Assembly (NCBI GenBank): GCA_043782425.1
Contig: JAYWAM010000041.1
Span: 1 to 7,294 of the forward strand
From: JAYWAM01 sp043782425
GTDB taxonomy: Bacteria > Pseudomonadota > Gammaproteobacteria > Burkholderiales > Usitatibacteraceae
Length of the DNA stretch: 7,294 nt
Reading direction: 5' to 3'
Under the pieces are notes generated by a model. The model did no database searches and was not told where the DNA came from. It saw nothing but the letters and a program-made list of their open reading frames with translations. Below, in pieces: positions 1 to 5,410 of this stretch (position 1 is its first letter; each line of letters begins with the position of its first letter). Made by a program: the position numbers and the translations under genes.

Positions 1-651
<651 letters not shown>

Positions 652-659
652 GGCAAGCA

Positions 660-736
660 GGGCCGTTAGCTCAGTCGGTTAGAGCAGAGGACTCATAATC
701 CTTTGGTCGTTGGTTCGAGTCCAACACGGCCCACCA
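660..736 (+). tRNA. tRNA with anticodon CAU, probably tRNA-Ile2 (lysidine type)
   Basis: A complete 77-nt cloverleaf with encoded CCA (734-736). The acceptor stem GGGCCGT (660-666) pairs perfectly with ACGGCCC (726-732). The D stem is GCTC/GAGC (669-672/682-685). The anticodon stem is 687-691/699-703, with loop CTCATAA and anticodon CAT at 694-696. The T stem GTTGG/CCAAC (709-713/721-725) encloses TTCGAGT. The discriminator is A733. The anticodon also fits tRNA-Met, but C4-G69 and C5-G68, and the variable/T-arm sequence TTGGTCGTTGGTTC, resemble E. coli tRNA-Ile2 rather than elongator tRNA-Met. If so, TilS converts C34 to lysidine and the tRNA reads AUA. Confidence 0.93.
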
Positions 737-738
737 CT

Positions 739-755
739 AAACACAGTGTTTTTTT
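739..755 (+). terminator. Short hairpin plus T-run behind the tRNA
   Basis: AAACA (739-743) pairs with TGTTT (747-751) around a 3-nt loop, and seven Ts run from 749 to 755. It begins 3 nt after the CCA end, where a terminator for the rpoD-tRNA transcript is expected. The stem is weak and AT-rich. An alternative pairing, CTAAACA (737-743) with TGTTTAG (755-761), also exists. Confidence 0.55.
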
Positions 756-765
756 GTTTAGCCCC

Positions 766-900
766 ATGAGTATTCAGATCATCCCCATCGCAGAAACACA
801 CGCAGAGAGCTTTCGCGCGTGCCTGGATGCAGTGGCGCGCGAGAAGAAGTATCTGGCGCAGATCGAAGCGCTGCCGATCGAGCGCATTCAAGCTATTGTG
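766..900 (+). pseudogene. Truncated N-terminus of a GNAT-type N-acetyltransferase
   Basis: From ATG 766 the frame encodes MSIQIIPIAETHAESFRACL and continues DAVAREKKYLAQIEALPIERIQ. This resembles the first strand and helices of GNAT acetyltransferases, where an Ile-Arg-Pro-Ile-like strand is followed by an LDxVAREKxYL helix and a PxERIQ.FV segment. Similarity stops around residue 45; the frame continues to a TAA at 973-975 as WFSLFSVGPRCRRRGRW, which is not GNAT-like. The acetyl-CoA-binding part (motif A, Q/RxxGxG/A) is absent and I do not find it elsewhere in the window. No ribosome binding site is clear before the ATG. The gene was probably cut by deletion or by insertion of the palindrome-rich DNA that follows. 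The family call is by eye. Confidence 0.6.
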
Positions 901-922
901 TGGTTTTCTCTTTTTTCGGTTG

Positions 923-946
923 GCCCACGCTGTCGAAGGCGTGGGC
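923..946. repeat. GC-rich hairpin GCCCACGC/GCGTGGGC
   Basis: GCCCACGC (923-930) pairs perfectly with GCGTGGGC (939-946) around an 8-nt loop. No T-run follows on either strand, so it is not a standard terminator. It lies just beyond the point where the GNAT remnant stops and is the first of several palindromes before 1107. Confidence 0.5.
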
Positions 947-966
947 GGTGGCAGCAAGCGCGTAGT

Positions 967-991
967 GCGCAATAACCAACGGGCATTGCGC
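967..991. repeat. REP-like inverted repeat GCGCAAT/ATTGCGC
   Basis: GCGCAAT (967-973) and ATTGCGC (985-991) are perfect 7-bp arms around 11 nt. The surrounding pattern (GTAG upstream, CGCATG downstream) resembles short extragenic repeats I recall from many proteobacterial genomes. A genome-wide count would be needed to prove it is repeated here. Confidence 0.5.
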
Positions 992-1025
992 CGCATGCCT
1001 GCAAATCGGCCACGTGCGACCTTTT

Positions 1026-1106
1026 GGAGTGCGGTGACATGTCACCGCTTTGAGTTTGACGCGACGTGTCGCGTCTTGAAAAAGCGGCGTCTTGCCGCAG
1101 CACTCC
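1026..1106. repeat. 81-bp symmetric element of three consecutive palindromes
   Basis: The ends are imperfect 26-bp inverted repeats: 1026-1051 and 1081-1106 match at 20 of 26 positions, with identical outer 7 bp (GGAGTGC/GCACTCC) and inner 7 bp. Each arm contains its own palindrome: a perfect 18-bp GCGGTGACATGTCACCGC at 1031-1048, and GCGGC/GCCGC at 1084-1098. Between them, 1058-1075 carries 8-bp arms GACGCGAC/GTCGCGTC around GT. The single strand could fold as three hairpins or as a cloverleaf closed by the outer 7 bp. No coding capacity is seen. It is probably a non-autonomous REP/BIME-like or MITE-like element. Confidence 0.7.
1079..1098 (-). terminator. Rho-independent terminator for the minus-strand ATPase gene
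   Basis: Read on the minus strand, GCGGC, a 5-nt loop and GCCGC are followed directly by five Ts. It lies about 65 nt beyond the ATPase stop codon, in the right orientation. It is also the right arm of the 81-bp palindromic element, so the repeat may have been co-opted as a terminator. Confidence 0.55.
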
Positions 1107-1163
1107 ATTGCGAAAATCATTGCGCTATTCAATCACCCCTCAATTGCAGTGCGCGCGGGATGT

Positions 1164-2324
1164 TTATTCTTTGCGCGACAAGCGCATCGTCGGCAGCTTA
1201 AGGACCTGGGCCAGCGGCAGCGCCTGCACGTTTGGTGCGAGCGCATAGCTTTTTTCGCCGGGATAGACCACCAGCAGCCGGTCAAGATGCAAATCGTCTA
1301 GTGCAATGCGCATCGAGGTGGTGAGGCGCGGCGCGTCGGCGTACTTGACTTCAACGCCGATGCGGCGTCCGCGAATGAACACCAGCAAATCGAGTTCTAC
1401 GCCCTGATGTGTGGCCCAGAAATAGGCTTCATCAGGTTGCCAGGCTTTCAATATCTCCTCGACAACATAGCCTTCCCACGATGCGCCAAGCTTGGGATGG
1501 CGGCGCAGATCGGCATCACTGCGCAAGCCAAGAAGATGATGAAACAGCCCCGAATCGCGCACGTACACTTTGGGCGCTTTGACTTGCCGCTTGCCGAGAT
1601 TTTCGTGCCAAGGGGGCAATTGACGCACCATGTACAGATCGGTTAACAAGTCCAGATAGCGTCTCACCGTGGGCTCAGAAACGCCCAGGGAGCGCGCCGG
1701 TTCGGAAGATTTCCATATTTGCCCATGATAGTGCGCCAGCATGCGCCAGAAGCGCAGCAGCGCAGCGGCGGATACGCCGACGCCAAGTTGCGGCACATCC
1801 CGCTCCAGCAGCAGTTGTACAAATTGCTGGCGCCAGGCAAAACTATCGGCCTCGGTGCGCGCGAGAAAGCTCAAAGGAAATGCGCCGCGCCGCCAGTGAC
1901 GTTCCTGGCGCGCCACCCCAACTTCGGCCAAAGAAAACCCGGTCATTTCGATCATTTCGACGCGCCCCGCAAGCGTCTCGGATGTCTGGCGCAACAGGGC
2001 GGGCGAAGCGCTGCCTAAAATAAGAAAGCGCGCGGGCAACGGCTTGCGGTCGGCCAACACACGCAATACGGGGAAGATATCGGGGCGACGCTGCACTTCA
2101 TCGATAACGACCGTGCCCTTGAGCCGCGCCAGCGCCGTCATCGGCGCCGCCAACTGCGCCTGGCTGGCCGGGTCTTCGAGATCGAAATAATTGCCGTGAC
2201 CGGGGGGTACGAATGTCCGCGCCAGTGTCGTTTTGCCCGACTGGCGCGGCCCCACCAGCACCACGATGCGACTGCGACGCAAAGCGCGGCGGATATGTGA
2301 TAGATGAGCTTCACGGTTTATCAT
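1164..2324 (-). CDS. AAA ATPase, AAA_14 / DUF4143 family
   Basis: A complete 386-residue protein of usual family length. Residues 1-130 form the P-loop ATPase domain: Walker A GPRQSGKT (25-32), Walker B VVIDEVQ (72-78, D75-E76) and the sensor-like LILGSAS (101-107). Residues 120-131 (GRVEMIEMTGFS) match the family's GR...L.pfs segment. Residues about 205-240 form a winged-helix-like stretch (EPARSLGVSEPTVRRYLDLL). The C-terminal DUF4143 part has E289/E290, E310-x-D312 and E325-V-K327, a PD-(D/E)xK nuclease-like arrangement. Members are cytoplasmic and mostly of unknown role; DNA binding is inferred. The ATG at 2322-2324 fits the conserved N-terminus but has no clear Shine-Dalgarno sequence. 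It stands alone, with a palindrome just upstream and a terminator downstream. No frameshift or missing core residue is seen. Confidence 0.93.
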   Translation of the reverse strand: MINREAHLSHIRRALRRSRIVVLVGPRQSGKTTLARTFVPPGHGNYFDLEDPASQAQLAAPMTALARLKGTVVIDEVQRRPDIFPVLRVLADRKPLPARFLILGSASPALLRQTSETLAGRVEMIEMTGFSLAEVGVARQERHWRRGAFPLSFLARTEADSFAWRQQFVQLLLERDVPQLGVGVSAAALLRFWRMLAHYHGQIWKSSEPARSLGVSEPTVRRYLDLLTDLYMVRQLPPWHENLGKRQVKAPKVYVRDSGLFHHLLGLRSDADLRRHPKLGASWEGYVVEEILKAWQPDEAYFWATHQGVELDLLVFIRGRRIGVEVKYADAPRLTTSMRIALDDLHLDRLLVVYPGEKSYALAPNVQALPLAQVLKLPTMRLSRKE

Positions 2325-2337
2325 GGCTTTATATTAC

Positions 2338-2372
2338 CATGAAATTCTAATGTTAAATATTAGTTTTTCATG
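2338..2372. promoter_or_regulatory. 35-bp AT-rich imperfect palindrome before the ATPase gene
   Basis: CATGAAATTCTAAT (2338-2351) and ATTAGTTTTTCATG (2359-2372) are 14-bp inverted arms matching at 12 positions, around a 7-nt centre (GTTAAAT). The site ends 13 nt before the ATPase ATG and is far more AT-rich than its surroundings. Position and symmetry suggest an operator overlapping the promoter. TAATAT just before the ATG is a possible -10 box, but I cannot fix the promoter. Self-repression by the gene's own product is speculation. Confidence 0.5.
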
Positions 2373-2452
2373 ATTCACGACTCAAACTGATGTGGAGTAA
2401 GCCAATAGCACGTTCCCTTCACGGAATGGAAAGACGAAATGGCGGCGCGTAG

Positions 2453-2524
2453 GGCGGACTTGTCCGCCAAACCGTCACTCGGCGACCACCATCGTTCTGG
2501 CACGATGCGGCGGACAAGTCCGCC
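2453..2524. repeat. 72-bp three-hairpin repeat element (GGCGGAC/GTCCGCC)
   Basis: GGCGGACTTGTCCGCC (2453-2468) is itself a near-palindrome with 7-bp arms, and its exact reverse complement GGCGGACAAGTCCGCC lies at 2509-2524. Between them CATCGT (2490-2495) pairs with ACGATG (2502-2507). The layout is terminal inverted repeats that each fold, with a third hairpin in the middle, as in the 1026-1106 element, although the sequences differ. GTAGGGCGGAC-type repeats are, from memory, common in proteobacterial intergenic DNA. No coding capacity or T-run is seen. Confidence 0.65.
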
Positions 2525-2605
2525 TGGGATCATGCTTCATGCAAGTCGCTTATGCACGCTGCCACATCAGTTTGAATCGCAGCCGATTTCATGTGTTATG
2601 CAGAT

Positions 2606-2717
2606 CTGAGCAATAGCAGGTGCTGCACACCAGCGGCTTTAGCGTACGCTTGCGCGCCAATTCCGCGCGAATATGCCATCCTCATCACCGAACCCACCTG
2701 CTCAGGTAGGTTTTTTT
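2606..2717 (+). ncRNA. Possible small RNA ending at the orphan terminator
   Basis: This is a tentative unit. A weak promoter-like pair, TTGAAT (2572-2577) and TGTTAT (2594-2599) with 16-nt spacing, precedes a structured stretch: the 10-bp palindrome AGCGTACGCT (2641-2650), a stem pairing 2650-2656 with 2664-2670, and the strong terminator at 2691-2717. No credible plus-strand coding frame lies between. The 5' end is a guess from the promoter position. It could instead be the relic of a lost gene's 3' end. Confidence 0.25.
2691..2717 (+). terminator. Strong plus-strand rho-independent terminator without an upstream gene
   Basis: AACCCACCTG (2691-2700) pairs with CAGGTAGGTT (2703-2712), with one mismatch, and seven Ts run from 2711 to 2717. 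It is the best-formed terminator in the window. Yet the nearest gene upstream (the ATPase) is on the other strand, and the next plus-strand gene starts at 2883. Confidence 0.75.
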
Positions 2718-2738
2718 GTTGCAAATTGCCGTATCTTT

Positions 2739-2770
2739 GCAAGGGTGCCCTTGCGTAAGGGTGTGACCCT
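2739..2770 (+). other. Three overlapping, mutually exclusive hairpins
   Basis: GCAAGGG/CCCTTGC (2739-2745/2748-2754), CCCTT/AAGGG (2748-2752/2757-2761) and AGGGT/ACCCT (2758-2762/2766-2770) share sequence, so forming one blocks its neighbour. They lie about 110 nt before the start of the heme-oxygenase-like gene. They could be part of its leader or only a degenerate repeat. No known riboswitch is recognised. Confidence 0.35.
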
Positions 2771-2871
2771 GTAGCCGAATTCATGCCGCGCCATCCTCTT
2801 AAACGCGTCCAATTGCCAGCCAGCGCACTGTACATTGGCCTTTTTTTTACCCTGCCTTCTACTAACGCTAT

Positions 2872-2876
2872 GGGGA
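2872..2876 (+). promoter_or_regulatory. Ribosome binding site GGGGA that sets the start at 2883
   Basis: GGGGA lies 6 nt before ATG 2883, a normal spacing. The frame is open further upstream to a TTG at 2835, but that codon has no Shine-Dalgarno sequence, and the 16 extra residues are read from a T-run and non-coding-looking DNA. Confidence 0.7.
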
Positions 2877-2882
2877 ACCGAT

Positions 2883-3716
2883 ATGTTGAATCGAGGCTAT
2901 TCGCATCAAAATGATTGCGCCACTACAGCAATACATAGTTCCAGTCGCGCGCTCGTGCTGCCAGCAGTGGAGCTGGGTGTAATGCAGCGCCTGCACAAAG
3001 TGGTCACCGAAGCCCAGGGGCGCTTTGCCGTGCTACTGAAAACATTTCTCAAGACAAGAGTCGCGGACCGCGTCACCTACCAGCGCTACCTCTCGATGCA
3101 ATATCACCTATCGAAGGGGATACAGCGCGACTTCATGCTGGCTGCGGCACATTCGGACTTAAATAAACGCCGCACACTGCGCGCTTTTCTGGTGGATTTC
3201 GCCAACGAAAGGGAGTTGCATTATCTGGTTGCGGCCAATGATTTGCACATGCTTGGATTGGATCTGCTGCCCGAACCCCTGGACGCCACGTTGTGGCACG
3301 CCTACTTCGACAAGGTGGTTTCTGATCGTCCGTTTATCCGTCTGGGCGCAGCGTGCACGGTGGAAAATATTTCGAGCGGCGAAGCGCAACCCCTGGCGAA
3401 GGCGGTGCTGTCCGCCAAATTCCTCAATCGCGACAACACCAAGTTTCTTGCCTTGCACGATGGGGAGGAAGAGGCGTATGGCGCACAGGCGCTGGCGGTG
3501 ATGGAGGCGACAAATCTGCGCGAACATCACATCAGTGATCTGGTTCTCGGCGCCAAGCAGGGCGCAGTGTTTTACCTGCGCTTGATGGAATGGGTGCTCG
3601 ATCAGGGCAGCTTCAGCGCCTGGCCCGACAATGACCGGCCGTTGTCCGATGCGGCCGACTTTCGCACGGCCCAGGTTGCGGAGTTGCCGGATCATTTCAT
3701 AGATCGTATCGAGTAG
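2883..3716 (+). CDS. Heme-oxygenase-like (HDO/TenA-like superfamily) helical protein, function unknown
   Basis: A 277-residue protein, apparently soluble: no signal peptide or membrane segment is seen. The pattern suggests the all-helical heme-oxygenase-like fold, whose members include heme oxygenases, TenA, PqqC and diiron oxidases. Supporting segments are YQRYLSMQYHL (66-76), NERELHYLVAANDLHMLG (108-125), which resembles the family's EExGHxxLxxxDLxxLG helix, TVENISSG (159-166), and FLALHDGEEEAYGAQAL (188-204). The last fits the metal-helix pattern H-x3-D/E-x2-H except that Tyr199 stands where the final His is expected. Candidate ligands are E109/E111, H113, E161, H192 and E196. The first ~25 residues look unstructured. 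It is monocistronic, with no neighbour hinting at a substrate. The fold assignment is by eye and tentative; that the gene is real is well supported by the ribosome site and length. Confidence 0.75.
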   Translation: MLNRGYSHQNDCATTAIHSSSRALVLPAVELGVMQRLHKVVTEAQGRFAVLLKTFLKTRVADRVTYQRYLSMQYHLSKGIQRDFMLAAAHSDLNKRRTLRAFLVDFANERELHYLVAANDLHMLGLDLLPEPLDATLWHAYFDKVVSDRPFIRLGAACTVENISSGEAQPLAKAVLSAKFLNRDNTKFLALHDGEEEAYGAQALAVMEATNLREHHISDLVLGAKQGAVFYLRLMEWVLDQGSFSAWPDNDRPLSDAADFRTAQVAELPDHFIDRIE

Positions 3717-3729
3717 GAAGGTTCGAGTT

Positions 3730-3761
3730 GTTGGGTTACGCGATAAGGCCGCTAACCCAAC
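3730..3761. repeat. REP-like palindrome GTTGGGTTA/TAACCCAAC between convergent genes
   Basis: GTTGGGTTA (3730-3738) pairs perfectly with TAACCCAAC (3753-3761). GCG/CGC (3740-3742/3750-3752) extends the stem after a bulged C, and CTAC follows. It occupies most of the 55-bp gap between two converging genes. No T-run follows on either strand, so it is not a classical terminator, though it could slow polymerase or protect 3' ends. GTAGGTTGGGTTA repeats are, from memory, very widespread in proteobacteria. Confidence 0.65.
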
Positions 3762-3771
3762 CTACATGAAG

Positions 3772-5400
3772 TTAAAACCCCACCGCTGCGCCATCCTTGC
3801 GGTGATCGCTCGCCGCGCAATAGCGGCGCTCGCCTAGCTTCCAGATCAACTGCGCGCCGCCAAAACCAAAATTGACCGCTTCGGCGACGGCGATGCGGTG
3901 GCCGCGGCGCGTGAGCTCCTCGCCCACCTTGCGCGCCAGCGCAGGCTCCAGCCCAATAGTAAAATCTGGGTTCACAATCCAGCGCGCAGCATCGCTTGCG
4001 CTCTGCGGGTTTTGCCTGTAATCGATGATGCGCGTCACCATTTGCACATGGCCTTGCGCTTGCATATGCCCGCCCATGACGCCAAAACTCATCAGCGCTT
4101 CGCCATTTTTCTTGGTAAGAAAGCCGGGGATGATGGTCTGGAACGGGCGCTTTGCGGGCGCTACGCAATTGGGTTGACCGCGCTTGAGATTGAAAGCGTG
4201 CCCGCGATTTTGCAGCGCGATGCCGGTGCCGGGAACCACGATGCCCGAGCCGAATCCCATATAGTTAGACTGGATCAAGCTCACCATCATGCCGGCCTCA
4301 TCAGCAGTGGCCAGATACACTGTGCCGCCGTGTCTGGGCATGCCGAAGCTTGCCGCACCGGCGCGATCCATGCGGATTAACGCGGCGCGCTGTTTCAAAT
4401 AAGCCTTGTCGAGCAGCGCAGCGACTTCGATGTCCATGTGTGCGGCGTCGGCAACGTAGCGTTGCGCGTCGGCGAAGGCGAGTTTCATTGCCTCGATTTG
4501 CAAATGCACGTTATCGGCAGAATCGACGGCATGGCTCGCCACATCGAAATTTTCCAGGATGCCGAGGCACAACAAGGCCGAAAGCCCTTGGCCATTTGGC
4601 GGAATTTCGTGCAGCACCACATCGCGGTAGTCCATCTTGATCGTGCCAACCCAGTCGCACTGGTGGCTGGCCAGATCGCGCAACGTCATGGCGGCGCTAG
4701 AGCGCGCGCTTTCGGCAGCGATTTTTTCGGCCAGAGCGCCGCGATAGAAATCTTCGCCTTGAGTTTCGGCGATGCGTTCCAAGGTTGCGGCGTGATCCGG
4801 CAGCCTGATTACCTCGCCCGGCAACGGCGCTCGTCCATTCACCAGAAACACACGCTGAAATTCGGCGTAGAGATTCTGGTCGGCGAAACTGGGCGCCTGT
4901 TGTGCCCAGCTTGCGGCCGTCACTGGTGAGACGCAAAAGCCCTCGCGCGCATATCTGATCGCCGCTTCAAACAGCGTAGCGAAAGGCAGCTTGCCGAAAC
5001 GCTGCGACAGCGCAACCCATTGCGACACCGCGCCCGGCACGGTGACAGCATCCCAACCGCGCTGCGGCGGCGCGTTACTGCGCAATGCGCTACCCGGATA
5101 TTTTTTCTCAAAGTAATCGACCGTCCAAGCTGCGGGTGCGCGGCCCGATGCATTCAGCCCATGCAATTGCTTGCCGTCCCACAAAATGCAGAACGCGTCC
5201 GAGCCTATGCCATTGCTGACAGGCTCAACCACAGTGAGCGTGATGGCCGCGGCCAGCGCTGCATCCAGCGCATTGCCTCCACGGTAAAGCATGGCCAGCC
5301 CGGCTTGCGCCGCGAGCGGCTGCGAGGTGGCGACGACGTTGCCCGCAAGCAAGGGTATGCGCTGCGAAGCATAGGGGAAATCCCAGTTGAAAGCGCTCAT
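3772..5400 (-). CDS. Gamma-glutamyltransferase-family Ntn hydrolase (non-classical)
   Basis: 542 residues, the usual length for the family, which self-cleaves before a threonine to give large and small subunits. The predicted cut is between G359 and T360 (HGGT-VYLATAD), giving about 359 and 183 residues. Other family marks are RGGNALDAALA (40-50), SNGIGSDAF (62-70), PPNGQG (267-272) and GVMGGHMQAQGHVQ (440-453). No signal peptide is seen, so it is probably cytoplasmic, unlike periplasmic classical GGT. By eye alignment to E. coli GGT, Arg114 falls at S85 (NASGRAP), Gln430 at R399 and Asp433 at A402 (NRGHAF). The Ser462-Ser463 pair falls in KRPFQTIIP (417-425). A substrate other than glutathione is therefore inferred. 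The gene follows tctA by 8 nt, with AGGA overlapping the tctA stop, so it is co-translated with the transporter. Confidence 0.9.
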   Translation of the reverse strand: MSAFNWDFPYASQRIPLLAGNVVATSQPLAAQAGLAMLYRGGNALDAALAAAITLTVVEPVSNGIGSDAFCILWDGKQLHGLNASGRAPAAWTVDYFEKKYPGSALRSNAPPQRGWDAVTVPGAVSQWVALSQRFGKLPFATLFEAAIRYAREGFCVSPVTAASWAQQAPSFADQNLYAEFQRVFLVNGRAPLPGEVIRLPDHAATLERIAETQGEDFYRGALAEKIAAESARSSAAMTLRDLASHQCDWVGTIKMDYRDVVLHEIPPNGQGLSALLCLGILENFDVASHAVDSADNVHLQIEAMKLAFADAQRYVADAAHMDIEVAALLDKAYLKQRAALIRMDRAGAASFGMPRHGGTVYLATADEAGMMVSLIQSNYMGFGSGIVVPGTGIALQNRGHAFNLKRGQPNCVAPAKRPFQTIIPGFLTKKNGEALMSFGVMGGHMQAQGHVQMVTRIIDYRQNPQSASDAARWIVNPDFTIGLEPALARKVGEELTRRGHRIAVAEAVNFGFGGAQLIWKLGERRYCAASDHRKDGAAVGF

Positions 5401-5406
5401 CGCATT

Positions 5407-5410
5407 TCCT
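5407..5410 (-). promoter_or_regulatory. Shine-Dalgarno AGGA of the hydrolase gene, overlapping the tctA stop
   Basis: On the minus strand the sequence reads TAGGAAATGCG and then ATG. AGGA shares bases with the TAG stop of tctA and lies 6 nt before ATG 5400. This fixes the start and suggests translational coupling. Another ATG, 5 nt upstream, is out of frame. Confidence 0.7.

Noticed and set aside
1026..2524. CRISPR array or composite transposon formed by the palindromic elements around the ATPase
   Set aside because: There are no regularly spaced direct repeats, the two elements differ in sequence, and no transposase gene is present.
2596..2835. A 79-codon minus-strand reading frame across the gene-poor stretch
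   Set aside because: No recognisable domain and no good ribosome site; it runs through the terminator and hairpins, and the composition looks non-coding.
2835..2882. TTG 2835 as the start of the heme-oxygenase-like protein, which would add a hydrophobic N-terminus
   Set aside because: It lacks a Shine-Dalgarno sequence, whereas ATG 2883 has GGGGA 6 nt upstream; the apparent hydrophobic stretch comes from reading a T-run.
3720..3728. A 9-nt match (GGTTCGAGT) to the tRNA T-arm at 712-720, as a possible attachment-site repeat
   Set aside because: The match is too short, stops before the tRNA 3' end, and no integrase gene lies between the copies.
3752..4168. A 138-codon minus-strand frame overlapping the hydrolase 3' end, as a separate gene or frameshifted part
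   Set aside because: The hydrolase frame is intact through its conserved small-subunit motifs to a normal C-terminus, so this frame is a shadow.
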